35,704 nt of DNA from Gammaproteobacteria bacterium (GTDB taxonomy: Bacteria > Pseudomonadota > Gammaproteobacteria > Steroidobacterales > Steroidobacteraceae). This document shows, in pieces, positions 1 to 10,348 of this stretch; position 1 is the first letter of the stretch, and every line of letters starts with the position of its first letter. Location: positions 1 to 35,704 of the forward strand of contig JAIBJM010000001.1 of NCBI GenBank assembly GCA_020029535.1, read 5' to 3'. Both the position numbers and the translations under genes were made by a program. The notes beneath the pieces were generated by a model. The model worked only from the letters and a program-made list of their open reading frames with translations, was not told the DNA's origin and searched no databases.

Positions 1-190
1 CATCGCGAACCGGATCGACTCGGGCATGTGCCATATCAACGGACCCACCGTGCACGATGAGGCGCAGATGCCCTTCGGGGGCACCAAGGCCTCCGGCTAC
101 GGGCGCTTCGGCGGCCAGGCCGGCATTGCCGAGTTCACCGAACTGCGCTGGATCACCATCGATACCGAACACGGCCATTTCCCGATCTGA
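1..190 (+). CDS. Aldehyde dehydrogenase, C-terminal end (vanillin/salicylaldehyde type)
   Basis: Only the last 62 codons are present; the gene begins before the window and is open from base 2. The translated tail has SGMCHINGPTVHDEAQMPFG followed by GGTKASGYGRFGG and FTELRWITI. This is the C-terminal signature of the NAD(P)-dependent aldehyde dehydrogenase family, and the NGPTVHDEAQMPFGG stretch is typical of the vanillin, benzaldehyde and salicylaldehyde dehydrogenase branch. Such enzymes oxidise an aromatic aldehyde to the acid in the cytoplasm. The catalytic cysteine and glutamate lie outside the window, so activity cannot be judged. The stop codon TGA (188-190) shares its last base with the ATG of a 19-codon frame leading to the Rieske oxygenase gene, so the genes are probably co-transcribed. 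Vanillin as substrate is inferred from context. Confidence 0.85.
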   Translation, partial: IANRIDSGMCHINGPTVHDEAQMPFGGTKASGYGRFGGQAGIAEFTELRWITIDTEHGHFPI

Positions 191-249
191 TGAGTGACGA
201 CCAGGTCCAAAGCATGTTCGAGACAGCGGAAACAGGAGAGATACGATGA
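190..249 (+). other. 19-codon coupling ORF between aldehyde dehydrogenase and Rieske oxygenase
   Basis: An ATG at 190 overlaps the dehydrogenase stop (TGATG) and opens a frame of 19 codons. Its TGA (247-249) overlaps the ATG of the next gene (ATGA at 246-249). The peptide would read MSDDQVQSMFETAETGEIR. No family is recognisable. The ribosome binding site of the downstream gene (AGGAG near 234-238) lies inside it, so it could couple translation rather than make a useful peptide. It may also be chance. Confidence 0.3.
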
Positions 250-1223
250 CTGCCCTGGCAAAGACCATCGGCGAAAACGTCAACCTCAGATACTGGGGTG
301 AGGACGGCAGCTATTTTCAGGCGTGGTATCCAATCTGTCTTTCAGAACAGCTGCCCGAGGGCAAAATCCTGGGCGTGGATTTCCTCAACTCGCGCGTCAT
401 TGCCTATCGCGACAAGGACGGCAAGGCGATTGTGCAGAGTGCCTGGTGTCCGCATCTGGGCGCAGATATTTCGTTCGGCGAGATGGTGGAGGGCGAGGTG
501 CGTTGCCCCTATCACCATTGGCGCTTCAATGCCGCCGGGGTCTGTTCGCATATCCCGGTTCTTGGCAGGGGCATGAACAATGCGACCATCAAGAACTATC
601 CGGTCGCGGAACGTTGGGGTCTGATCTGGGCCTTCAACGGCAAGGAGCCGTTCGGCGAATTCCCGACACTGATTGGCGTCACGGAGGAGGACGTGATCTG
701 GCGCACGACGGACCTGGGCACCATGAACGTCGAGAGCTGGATCCTGAATACCAACGCGGTGGATTTCCAGCATCTGAAGGCCGTGCATAACTGGCCGCAC
801 AGCGAAGACGGCTGCAATTTCAAGGTCGATGAAACGACGCTGGCGTTCGACTTCGCCCTGGCGCATCCGACCGGCGCCGGAAAGCTGTTTTACCAGAACT
901 CATTTTCAATGAGGGATCTCCAGCCTTTTCCTCCCGGCCACTTCGTCATGCCGACGATGCTCTCGCCGCGGCCGAACTTCCAGCAAAGCTATTGCGTGCT
1001 CGCGGTGCTGAAGCCGAAAGACGCAGCCGACCTGCCGGCAGCCCATAAGCGACTGGATGAACTGGATGCCTTCCTGAGAAATCTGAACAGAGAGGACGAG
1101 CGCGTTGTCGAGAGCATGCGCTTCCGCACGCGCGGCGATGCCAAGCTGATCAAGTCCGATCGCGGACTCAGCATCATGCTGGATTTTCTGGACAAGCTGC
1201 CGCGGGCGCGACCTTTGGACTGA
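246..1223 (+). CDS. Rieske [2Fe-2S] non-heme iron oxygenase, alpha subunit (VanA-like architecture)
   Basis: This 325-residue protein has an N-terminal Rieske domain with a C-x-H-x16-C-x2-H cluster motif (CPH near residue 68, CPYHHW near 87). The catalytic domain has the mononuclear iron motif D-x2-H-x4-H in NAVDFQHLKAVHN near residue 180. The family uses electrons from a separate reductase to hydroxylate or O-demethylate aromatic or other ring substrates. Length and layout fit single-subunit monooxygenases such as vanillate O-demethylase better than two-subunit dioxygenases, but the substrate cannot be read from sequence. AGGAG lies about 8 bases before the ATG. No ferredoxin or reductase gene is adjacent, so the electron donor is outside the window. 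Its place between an aromatic aldehyde dehydrogenase and lig genes suggests that it makes protocatechuate or a precursor; this is inference. Confidence 0.85.
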   Translation: MTALAKTIGENVNLRYWGEDGSYFQAWYPICLSEQLPEGKILGVDFLNSRVIAYRDKDGKAIVQSAWCPHLGADISFGEMVEGEVRCPYHHWRFNAAGVCSHIPVLGRGMNNATIKNYPVAERWGLIWAFNGKEPFGEFPTLIGVTEEDVIWRTTDLGTMNVESWILNTNAVDFQHLKAVHNWPHSEDGCNFKVDETTLAFDFALAHPTGAGKLFYQNSFSMRDLQPFPPGHFVMPTMLSPRPNFQQSYCVLAVLKPKDAADLPAAHKRLDELDAFLRNLNREDERVVESMRFRTRGDAKLIKSDRGLSIMLDFLDKLPRARPLD

Positions 1224-1249
1224 TTCCCAAGGTGCAGTGCGCCGATGCA

Positions 1250-1278
1250 GGCACACATTGTCAATGCGAAAGTATAAG
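1250..1278 (+). promoter_or_regulatory. Weak candidate promoter before the MFS gene
   Basis: In the 103-base gap after the Rieske gene, TATAAG (1273-1278) matches the -10 consensus at five of six bases. A poor -35 (GGCACA, 1250-1255) sits 17 bases upstream. The gap is locally AT-richer than its surroundings. No terminator is seen, so read-through from the upstream gene is also likely. Confidence 0.25.
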
Positions 1279-1326
1279 ATCGATGCGCAAACCGGAACGC
1301 AGACGGAATACTAAGGGGGGAATTAC

Positions 1327-2718
1327 ATGTCAGGAGCAGCCCATCACGCCGGCGACGCCGAAACGGGTACTTCGGGACGCTGGGATACGGCCTATGAGTG
1401 GAAGACGGTCGCACTGCTGACGCTGGGCTTCGGCCTCGTCGGGCTCGACCGCTGGGTCATCGCGGACCTGGCCGGCCTCAAAGGCTCGACCATGGTGCAG
1501 GATCTGGGGCTCAACCCACAGCTCATCGGCAACCTGATTTCAGTGCTCGGTGTGGCATGGGGGGTGTCGGCGCTGTTCATGGGCAGCCTGTCGGATCGCT
1601 TCGGTCGCAAGGCAGTACTGGTGCCCGCCCTGATCGGTTTCTCGCTACTGTCGGGCTTCTCCGGACTGGCGACTGGCTACGCCATGATATTTGCCTTTCG
1701 CACCATCATGGGGGTCTCGGAGGGGGCTTTCTGTCCGACCAGCTTCGCCACGGTGGGCGAGGCATCGAAGCCGTCCCGCCGCGGGTTCAACCTCGGCCTT
1801 CAGCAATCCTTCTTCGCCCTGTTGGGCCTGGGCTTCGGACCGATCATTGCTGCCTATCTGCTCGACTACGTGAGCTGGCGCTGGGTGTTCGCCATCGTCG
1901 GCATCCCCGGCCTCATCGTCGCCATCCTGGTCGCGATGACGATCCGCGAACCGGCGACAATCAAGGCGCGCCAGGCCGCGCGTACCTCCGGCAACGCGGC
2001 CGCAGCCAAGGCGCCCAAGCTGTCGTTGAAGGCTATCTTCAGCCACCGCAACGTGCCGCTCAGCATGATCTGCCTGCTGTGCGCCATGTGCGGCATCTTC
2101 GTGCTCAGCGCCTTCACCACCGATTACCTGACCAGCCACCTCAAGCTGGACGACAAGTCGGCGGCGTTCATCAAGTCGGCCATCGGCTTCGGCGGCTTCT
2201 TCGGCCAGTGGTTGCTGCCGGGCTTCTCCGACCTGTTCGGCCGTCGCACCATGGCCATTCTCGGTTTCCTCATCGGCGCGTCTTTCCTGTGGCTGTTCAT
2301 GCGGCTGGACGCCAGCGCCGGCACGTTTGTGCTGTTCCTGACCATGTTCATCTCGGCCGGGTTCTCGTTCGGCCTGTTGAGCCTGATCACCGGTCCGATC
2401 TCGATTGAAGCAGCTCCGCTGGGGATGATCGCCTCCACCGGCGGCATCATCATCGCCGTCGGCGAGATCTTCGGCGGCGGTGTGGCGCCGGCGCTGGGCG
2501 GCTACATCGCGCAGAACTTCGGTGTCCAGAACACCCTTTGGCTGGCTTTCAGCGGTCTGGCCGTGGGCTTCGTCGTCAGTCTGTTCTATCGCGAGACCGC
2601 GCCGCGCTTTGCCAAGCGCGGCAAGGGCGCAGAGTCGGCGCTCGACGTCTACGAGGACACACATCCGGAAGGGATCGCGGAGAAAGCAGCCAGCGCCCGC
2701 GAGGTCGGCCCGGGTTGA
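1327..2718 (+). CDS. MFS transporter, probable aromatic acid uptake
   Basis: The 463-residue protein has about 12 hydrophobic segments and a cytoplasmic loop of small and charged residues near 205-230. The MFS motif A is clear after the second helix (GSLSDRFGRK, about residue 83) and again in the second half (FSDLFGRRTM, about 302), as expected for two six-helix halves. A strong ribosome binding site (AAGGGGGGA) precedes the ATG. The carrier belongs to the major facilitator superfamily in the inner membrane; the family is proton- or ion-coupled. The exact subfamily (AAHS or ACS-like) is not certain. Position between the Rieske oxygenase and the lig genes suggests import of the aromatic substrate, which is inference. 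A hairpin follows the gene at 2755-2786. Confidence 0.85.
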   Translation: MSGAAHHAGDAETGTSGRWDTAYEWKTVALLTLGFGLVGLDRWVIADLAGLKGSTMVQDLGLNPQLIGNLISVLGVAWGVSALFMGSLSDRFGRKAVLVPALIGFSLLSGFSGLATGYAMIFAFRTIMGVSEGAFCPTSFATVGEASKPSRRGFNLGLQQSFFALLGLGFGPIIAAYLLDYVSWRWVFAIVGIPGLIVAILVAMTIREPATIKARQAARTSGNAAAAKAPKLSLKAIFSHRNVPLSMICLLCAMCGIFVLSAFTTDYLTSHLKLDDKSAAFIKSAIGFGGFFGQWLLPGFSDLFGRRTMAILGFLIGASFLWLFMRLDASAGTFVLFLTMFISAGFSFGLLSLITGPISIEAAPLGMIASTGGIIIAVGEIFGGGVAPALGGYIAQNFGVQNTLWLAFSGLAVGFVVSLFYRETAPRFAKRGKGAESALDVYEDTHPEGIAEKAASAREVGPG

Positions 2719-2754
2719 CGGTCATCGGCCGCGCTTCGGCGACGGCGATGCGAT

Positions 2755-2786
2755 GGATGGCGAGCCGGCGGTCCGGCTCGCCATCC
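2755..2786 (+). terminator. Perfect 14-bp hairpin between MFS gene and ligI (no U tract)
   Basis: GGATGGCGAGCCGG (2755-2768) and CCGGCTCGCCATCC (2773-2786) are exact reverse complements around a CGGT loop. The stem is very stable, but no T run follows, so it is not a classical intrinsic terminator. It may reduce read-through, protect the upstream mRNA 3' end, or act with Rho. It separates the upstream catabolic genes from the lig operon. Confidence 0.55.
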
Positions 2787-2816
2787 TGAACTGGCGGGCC
2801 TCTTGCAGCCCACCAT

Positions 2817-2831
2817 GTTCGCTATACGAAC
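2817..2831. promoter_or_regulatory. Candidate IclR-type operator upstream of ligI
   Basis: GTTCGCTATACGAAC is a perfect dyad with five-base arms and a five-base centre. It resembles the GTTCG-N5-type sites bound by IclR-family aromatic pathway regulators such as PcaR, as I recall them. TATACG (2823-2828), a -10-like hexamer, lies inside it, and TTGCAG (2803-2808) is a possible but too-close -35 (14-base spacer). A second partial GTTCGAT occurs at 2872-2878. No regulator gene of this family lies in the window. Confidence 0.4.
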
Positions 2832-2889
2832 AGCGGTCGCTGAATGCATTTTTCTGTTTGCAGGCCGCGGTGTTCGATGTCAAGCTCAT

Positions 2890-2904
2890 TGCTCGCTGCG
2901 AGCA
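2890..2904 (+). promoter_or_regulatory. Small hairpin just before the ligI start codon
   Basis: TGCTCG (2890-2895) and CGAGCA (2899-2904) pair around a CTG loop, ending four bases before the ATG at 2909. The only GAG that could serve as ribosome binding site lies in the 3' arm. Pairing could therefore limit ligI translation. It may be chance in GC-rich DNA. Confidence 0.3.
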
Positions 2905-2908
2905 TCAC

Positions 2909-3790
2909 ATGGCTGACATCCCAACCTGCAAACCCCCCGATCCTGACACGCGCGCGCCGCGCTTCCGTCCGCCGCCGGGCAGTTGCGACGCGCACTGCCA
3001 TATTTTTGGTCCCGGTGACCGGTATCCATACGCTGCCGACCGGACCTACACGCCGCCGGATGCGCCGCTGTCGCGTTTCAAGCAGCTGCAGTCGATCCTG
3101 GGACTCGAACGCGCCGTGCTGGTGAATGCGAGCTGCCATGGATCGGACAACACGGTGATCGTCGATGCCATCGCCCAGAGTGGCGGGCGCTATCGCGGCG
3201 TGGCCAATGCCGACGATTCGTTCACCGAGCGGATGTTCGAGGATCTTCACGCGGCGGGCTTTCGCGGCGTGCGCTTCAATTTCGTCAAGCATCTGGGTGG
3301 CGTGCCGGACCTGGGCGAGTTCCACCGCACGCTGGCGAAAGTAAAGCCGTTCGGGTGGCACGTCGATCTGCATTTCGATGCAGTGGATATTCCGTCCTCG
3401 GCCGACTTCATCAACGGCTTGCCGATCCCTTTCATCATCGATCACATGGGCCGTATCCCGACCAGGAACGGCCTCGATCAGGCGCCGTTCCAGGCGTTGC
3501 TGAAACTGGCGCAATACAACGAGAAGTGCTGGGTCAAGATCAGCGGCGCGGAACGCATCTCGAGTGCGGGGCCGCCGTTCACGGATGCTGCTCCTTTCGC
3601 GCGCGCCCTCATCGAAGTGGCGCCGGATCGCCTCCTGTGGGGCACCGACTGGCCGCATCCGAACATCGCCAGGCACATGCCGAATGACGGCGATCTCGTT
3701 GACCTGTTGCCACTCTTTACATCAGACCCGGCCCTGCAGAAGCGCATCCTGGTCGACAACCCGCACCGCCTCTATCAATTTGGCGCGTGA
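2909..3790 (+). CDS. ligI: 2-pyrone-4,6-dicarboxylate hydrolase
   Basis: This 293-residue amidohydrolase-superfamily protein opens the lactone ring of 2-pyrone-4,6-dicarboxylate to oxalomesaconate in the protocatechuate 4,5-cleavage pathway. It has DAHCHIFGP near residue 28 (the HxH pair after strand 1), RGVRFNF near 113, IDHMGR near 175 and WGTDWPHPN near 245. The latter two supply the expected histidine and aspartate. The length equals that of Sphingobium LigI as I know it. The frame is open back to 2480, but homology begins with the RPPPG-x-x-DAHCH stretch, so ATG 2909 is the best start; a GTG at 2870 is the alternative. The ribosome binding site is weak and partly inside a hairpin. It is followed after 20 bases by ligA. 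Stray upstream codons in the same frame overlap the MFS gene and are not part of this protein. Confidence 0.88.
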   Translation: MADIPTCKPPDPDTRAPRFRPPPGSCDAHCHIFGPGDRYPYAADRTYTPPDAPLSRFKQLQSILGLERAVLVNASCHGSDNTVIVDAIAQSGGRYRGVANADDSFTERMFEDLHAAGFRGVRFNFVKHLGGVPDLGEFHRTLAKVKPFGWHVDLHFDAVDIPSSADFINGLPIPFIIDHMGRIPTRNGLDQAPFQALLKLAQYNEKCWVKISGAERISSAGPPFTDAAPFARALIEVAPDRLLWGTDWPHPNIARHMPNDGDLVDLLPLFTSDPALQKRILVDNPHRLYQFGA

Positions 3791-3810
3791 GGGTGCACGA
3801 GGATTCCCCG

Positions 3811-6029
<2,219 letters not shown>

Positions 6030-6033
<4 letters not shown>

Positions 6034-7034
6034 TCATCGACTGCCACGGTCACTACACGACAGCGCCTGCGGAGCTGCAGAAGTTCCGCGACGCGCAGAT
6101 CGCCGGGCTCAAGGAGCCTGCGCTGCGTCCCGCGGGCGGCGACCTGCGCATCAGTGACGATCAGATCCGGGAAAGTCTCGAGCAGGCCCAGCTCAAATTG
6201 CAGCGGGAGCGCGGCACCGACCTGACCATCTTCTCGCCGCGCGCTTCCGCCATGGCTCATCACATCGGTGATGAGTCCACCAGCCTAGACTGGTCCAGGG
6301 TCTGCAACGACATGATCCACCGGGTCTGCCACCTCTATCCGGAGAATTTCGTCGGCGTCTGTCAGCTGCCGCAGTCTCCGGGTGTGCCGCCGGCCAACAG
6401 CGCCGCGGAGCTGGAGCGCTGCGTGCGCGAGCTGGGCTTCATCGGCTGCAATCTCAACCCCGATCCTTCCGGCGGGCACTGGAACTCGCCGCCGCTGACC
6501 GATCGCCACTGGTATCCGTTGTACGAAAAGATGGTCGAGCTCGACGTGCCGGCCATGGTGCATGTCAGCTCATCGTGCAATGCCAACTTCCACGCCACCG
6601 GAGCCCATTACATCAACGCCGACACCACGGCGTTCATGCAGTTTCTGACGGCGGATCTGTTCAAGGATTTCCCGACCCTGCGCTTCATCATTCCGCACGG
6701 TGGCGGAGCGGTCCCCTTCCATTGGGGCCGCTACCGTGGCCTGGCCCAGGACATGAAGCGTCCGCCGCTGGAAGAGCTCATGCGCAACAACGTGTTTTTC
6801 GACACCTGCGTCTATCATCAGCCCGGCATCGAGCTGCTGCTCAAGGTTGTGCCCGTGGACAACATCCTGTTCGGCTCGGAGATGGTGGGCGCGGTGCGTG
6901 GCATCGATTCGCGGACGGGGCACCATTTCGATGACACCAAGCGCTACATCGATGCGTTGCCGCTGAGTCCCGTGGATCGCAAGAAGCTGTTCGAGGACAA
7001 CGCGCGCAAGGTGTATCCGCGGCTGCGCGCCTGA
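6030..7034 (+). CDS. ligJ: 4-oxalomesaconate hydratase
   Basis: This 334-residue amidohydrolase-superfamily protein starts MIIDCHGHYTTAP, giving the metal-binding HxH at residues 6-8. Later blocks are FSPRAS near 70, NLNPDPSGGHW near 144, HVSSSCN near 178, FIIPHGGGAVP near 218 and FGSEMVGAVRG near 280. These match LigJ, a zinc enzyme that adds water to 4-oxalomesaconate to give 4-carboxy-4-hydroxy-2-oxoadipate. A decarboxylase of the ACMSD branch is the alternative by fold, but the PDPSGGHW and HGGGAVP blocks and gene order support LigJ. The ATG overlaps the ligC stop by four bases. No gene for the OMA tautomerase (LigU/GalD) lies next to it. Confidence 0.9.
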
Positions 7035-7061
7035 TCGTCAACCGCACACGGAGTAACGGCC

Positions 7062-7739
7062 ATTAGCAAACACATCGTCGTCCGCGAGATTTCCCGTCCG
7101 GACCCCGCCGCAGTCGAGACGCTGGGCAAGCACGGCGTCGCCACGGTTCACGAAGCCCAGGGTCGAACCGGCCTGCTGGCCCCGTACATGCGCCCGATCT
7201 ATTCCGGAACGTCGCTGGCGGGTCCGGCGGTCACCGTACTGGTCCCGCCCGGCGACAACTGGATGATTCATGTCGCGATCGAGGTATGTCGCCCCGGTGA
7301 TGTGCTGGTGGTGGCGCCGAGTTCGCCGTGCTCGGATGGTTACTTCGGCGATCTGCTGGCAACCTCCCTTAAAGCGCGCGGTGTCATCGCGCTGGTGATC
7401 GATGCCGGTGTGCGCGACGTTGCAACGCTGACCGAGATGCGGTTTCCGGTGTGGAGCAAAAACATCTGGGCCCAGGGCACGGTCAAGGCAAGTCTCGGTT
7501 CCGTAAACATTCCCATCATCTGCGCCGGTCAGCGTGTCGAGCCCGGTGACGTCATCGTGGCCGATGATGATGGCGTGGTGGCCGTGAATCGTGGCGATGC
7601 GGTGAAGGTCGCCGCGGCAGCCGGCCAGCGTGTCGCAGCCGAGGAGGAGAAGCGCAAGCGCCTCGCTGCCGGGGAACTCGGTCTGGACCTGTACAAGTTC
7701 CGGGAAAAGCTGGCCGCACTCGGACTCGAGTATCGCTGA
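7062..7739 (+). CDS. ligK: 4-carboxy-4-hydroxy-2-oxoadipate aldolase, probable ATT start
   Basis: The 225-residue protein is the class II pyruvate aldolase of the RraA-like family that splits 4-carboxy-4-hydroxy-2-oxoadipate into pyruvate and oxaloacetate. The active-site pair Arg118-Asp119 is in DAGVRD, and [10 protein letters not shown] (93-102) is conserved. The first ATG is at 7188, but the reading frame upstream encodes the conserved N-terminus ending [16 protein letters not shown]. No ATG, GTG or TTG exists between the in-frame stop at 7032 and 7188. ATT at 7062 has GGAG (7050-7053) eight bases upstream and restores full family length. ATT is known as a rare start in infC; a base error for ATG is possible. 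The stop abuts the stop of the convergent thiolase gene. Confidence 0.85.
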   Translation: MSKHIVVREISRPDPAAVETLGKHGVATVHEAQGRTGLLAPYMRPIYSGTSLAGPAVTVLVPPGDNWMIHVAIEVCRPGDVLVVAPSSPCSDGYFGDLLATSLKARGVIALVIDAGVRDVATLTEMRFPVWSKNIWAQGTVKASLGSVNIPIICAGQRVEPGDVIVADDDGVVAVNRGDAVKVAAAAGQRVAAEEEKRKRLAAGELGLDLYKFREKLAALGLEYR

Positions 7740-8918
7740 TCAGCGCTCGATGGCGATGGCCACACCCTGGCCACCGCCGATGCACAGCGTGGCCAGACCG
7801 CGGTGCACATCGCGCCGGATCATCTCGTGGATCAGCGTCACCAGCACGCGGCAGCCCGAGGCGCCGATGGGATGGCCCAGCGCAATGGCACCGCCGTTGA
7901 CGTTGACCTTGTCGGCGTCGAAGCCGAGCTTGCCCGCCACCGTCAGTGCCTGCACCGCGAAGGCTTCGTTGGCTTCGATCAGGTCCACCGAATCCAGCTT
8001 CCAGTCGGCCTTCTGCAGGCAACGTTGCGAGGCCGGAATCGGGCCTTCGCCCATATAGGCCGGATCCACCGCCGCGCTGGCCCAGGCCGCAACGCGGGCC
8101 AGCACCGGCAGGCCCAGTTGCGTGGCGCGCTCGGCGCTCATCATCAGCACCACGGCCGCGCCATCGTTCAGCGTCGAGGAATTGCCGGCCGTCACCGTGC
8201 CGGCCTTGTCGAACGCCGGACGCAGTTTGGCCAGTCCCTTGAGATCGCTGTCGGCACGCGGCTGCTCGTCCGTTGCGAACAGCGTGGCGCTGCCGTCGCG
8301 CTGCGGCAGCGGCACCGGCGTGATCTGCGCAACGAAATGACCAGCCGCCATGGCGGCTACGGCGCGCTGTTGCGAGCGCAGCGCGTACTCGTCCTGCTGT
8401 TCGCGCGTGATGTTGTGGCGCTTGGCCAGATTCTCGGCGGTGGTGCCCATGTGGTACTGGTTGAAGGCGTCCCACAGTCCGTCGACGATCATTGAATCGA
8501 CGATGCTGGCGTGCCCCAGACGCAGGCCGGTGCGCGCGCCCGGCAGGATGTAGGGCGCCAGGCTCATGTTTTCCATGCCGCCGGCGATCACGATGTCGGC
8601 ATCGCCGCAGCGGATGGCCTGCGCCGCCAGATGCGTGGCCTTCAGCCCCGAGCCGCACACCTTGTTGATGGTCATCGATGGCACGGTGACCGGAAGCTGG
8701 GCCTTCACCGCTGCCTGGCGCGCCGGGTTCTGCCCCGCGCCGGCCGTCAGCACCTGGCCGAGAATGACTTCATCCACGGCATCGGCGCTGACGCCACTGC
8801 TCTTCAGCAGCGAGGCAATGACGATCGAGCCCAGCTCAGTGGCCGGTATGCGCGACAGCGCGCCCTGGAAGCTGCCGATGGCGGTGCGTGTGGCGCCGAC
8901 GATTACGACTTCGCGCAT
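7740..8918 (-). CDS. Acetyl-CoA acetyltransferase-type thiolase
   Basis: This 392-residue thiolase II has the acyl-accepting Cys88 ([10 protein letters not shown]), the general base His349 (GHPIGASG) and Cys379 (LCIGGGQG). It condenses or cleaves 3-ketoacyl-CoA; acetoacetyl-CoA is the likely substrate. 3-oxoadipyl-CoA (PcaF function) cannot be excluded, but the partner transferase looks SCOT-like. The start ATG overlaps the stop of the B-subunit gene by one base (TGATG), so the three genes read A, B, thiolase in one operon. It is cytoplasmic. The stop codon directly abuts that of ligK with no spacer. Confidence 0.92.
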   Translation of the reverse strand: MREVVIVGATRTAIGSFQGALSRIPATELGSIVIASLLKSSGVSADAVDEVILGQVLTAGAGQNPARQAAVKAQLPVTVPSMTINKVCGSGLKATHLAAQAIRCGDADIVIAGGMENMSLAPYILPGARTGLRLGHASIVDSMIVDGLWDAFNQYHMGTTAENLAKRHNITREQQDEYALRSQQRAVAAMAAGHFVAQITPVPLPQRDGSATLFATDEQPRADSDLKGLAKLRPAFDKAGTVTAGNSSTLNDGAAVVLMMSAERATQLGLPVLARVAAWASAAVDPAYMGEGPIPASQRCLQKADWKLDSVDLIEANEAFAVQALTVAGKLGFDADKVNVNGGAIALGHPIGASGCRVLVTLIHEMIRRDVHRGLATLCIGGGQGVAIAIER

Positions 8919-9574
8919 CAGAATTTCATCTCCGGAACTTGTGCGGGAACCACCAGTCGCCCTTCGGTGCGGCTGCGGATCTCATCGACGGTGACACCGG
9001 GCGCGCGCTCCCTGAGCACGAAGGCGCCGTTTTCGATTTCCAGATAGGCCAGATCGGTGAGCACGCGGCGGATGCAGCCGCGTCCGGTCAGCGGCAGCGT
9101 GCAGCGGCTGAGGAGCTTCGACTCGCCGTTCTTGGCCGCATGCGCCATCGTCACGATGATGTTGTTGGCGCCGGCCACCAGATCCATGGCGCCGCCCATG
9201 CCCTTGACCAGTTTGCCCGGCACCATCCACGAGGCGATGTTGCCTTCGACATCGACCTCGAAGGCGCCCAGCACCGTCAGGTCCACATGTCCGCCGCGGA
9301 TCATCGCGAAGGATTCAGGGGACGAGAATATCGAAGCGCCGGTGCGTGCCGTAACGGTCTGCTTGCCGGCATTGATCATGTCGGCGTCCACTTCGCTGTC
9401 GAGCGGGAAGGGACCCATGCCGAGCAGACCATTCTCGGACTGCAGCATCACCTCGATGTTGGCAGGGATGTAGTTCGCCACCAGCGTCGGAATGCCGATG
9501 CCGAGGTTGACGTAGTCGCCGTCGCGCAGTTCGCGCCCGACGCGCTCGGCCATCTGTTCGCGGGTCAGTGCCAT
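8918..9574 (-). CDS. scoB: 3-oxoacid CoA-transferase, subunit B
   Basis: The 218-residue protein is the beta subunit of a class I CoA-transferase. The catalytic glutamate is Glu47 in QSENGLLG, and [13 protein letters not shown] and [15 protein letters not shown] follow the family pattern. With subunit A it transfers CoA from succinyl-CoA to acetoacetate (SCOT/Sco type) or to 3-oxoadipate (PcaJ type). The sequence alone does not settle the substrate, but the alpha subunit C-terminus resembles ScoA. The gene is 16 bases after subunit A, with a GAGG-type ribosome binding site, and overlaps the thiolase by one base. Confidence 0.88.
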   Translation of the reverse strand: MALTREQMAERVGRELRDGDYVNLGIGIPTLVANYIPANIEVMLQSENGLLGMGPFPLDSEVDADMINAGKQTVTARTGASIFSSPESFAMIRGGHVDLTVLGAFEVDVEGNIASWMVPGKLVKGMGGAMDLVAGANNIIVTMAHAAKNGESKLLSRCTLPLTGRGCIRRVLTDLAYLEIENGAFVLRERAPGVTVDEIRSRTEGRLVVPAQVPEMKF

Positions 9575-9590
9575 GCTGGGGCCTCTATTC

Positions 9591-10292
9591 TCAGGCGCTG
9601 CGCGTGGTGCGCCGTTCGATGCGCTTCTCGAAGCGGGACTGGATCACGCGGTCGACGTAAATGCTGGGCGTGTGGATGTGGTCCGGGTCGAGCTCGCCGG
9701 GTGGCACCAGTTCCTCGACTTCGACCACGGTGATGCGTCCGGCGGTGGCTGCCGCCGGATTGAAGTTCTGCGCCGTGTGGCGGTAGATGACATTGCCGTA
9801 CCAGTCGGCCTTCCAGCCCTTGACGATGGCGAAGTCGGCGGTGATCGACTGCTCCAGGATGTGCGGACGGCCGTTGAACTCGCGCACCTCCTTGCCTTCG
9901 CCCACCGGCGTGCCGTAGCCCGTCGCGGTGTAGAAGGCGGGAATGCCGGCGCCGCCGGCGCGGATCTTCTCGGCCAGCGTGCCCTGCGGCGTCAGTTCGA
10001 CGTCCAGTTCGCCCGACAGCAGCTGGCGCTCGAACTCGGCGTTCTCGCCCACATAGGAGGCGATCATTTTCTTGATCTGCCGGTCCTTGAGCAGGATGCC
10101 GAGGCCGAAATCGTCGATGCCGCAGTTGTTGGAAATGACGGTGAGCCCCTTCACGCCCATGGCATGGATGCGGGCAATCAGGTTCTCGGGAATGCCGCAC
10201 AGGCCGAAGCCGCCGGCGACGATGGACATGCCGTCCTTGAGGCCGGCCAGCGCCTCGGCGTAGTCGGCCACGCGTTTGTCGAAACCAGCCAT
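9591..10292 (-). CDS. scoA: 3-oxoacid CoA-transferase, subunit A
   Basis: The 233-residue alpha subunit contains [13 protein letters not shown] near residue 27, [12 protein letters not shown] near 54 and a C-terminal [10 protein letters not shown] element typical of succinyl-CoA:3-oxoacid CoA-transferase subunit A. It is the first gene of the minus-strand operon scoA-scoB-thiolase. The combination would activate acetoacetate and cleave it to two acetyl-CoA, as in ketone-body or polyhydroxybutyrate use. Its start lies about 75 bases from the divergent LysR start, so the intergenic region is probably the shared control region. No strong ribosome binding site is seen before the ATG. Confidence 0.87.
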   Translation of the reverse strand: MAGFDKRVADYAEALAGLKDGMSIVAGGFGLCGIPENLIARIHAMGVKGLTVISNNCGIDDFGLGILLKDRQIKKMIASYVGENAEFERQLLSGELDVELTPQGTLAEKIRAGGAGIPAFYTATGYGTPVGEGKEVREFNGRPHILEQSITADFAIVKGWKADWYGNVIYRHTAQNFNPAAATAGRITVVEVEELVPPGELDPDHIHTPSIYVDRVIQSRFEKRIERRTTRSA

Positions 10293-10348
10293 GGGGCCAG
10301 CTTGGCGCGGATCGATTCAGTTGTTAAGTTTGAAGAAACTGGCGATTG

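Noticed and set aside
2480-2908. N-terminal extension of LigI to ATG 2480
   Set aside because: The 143 extra codons overlap the MFS gene, cross the hairpin and operator-like dyad, and have no homology to LigI.
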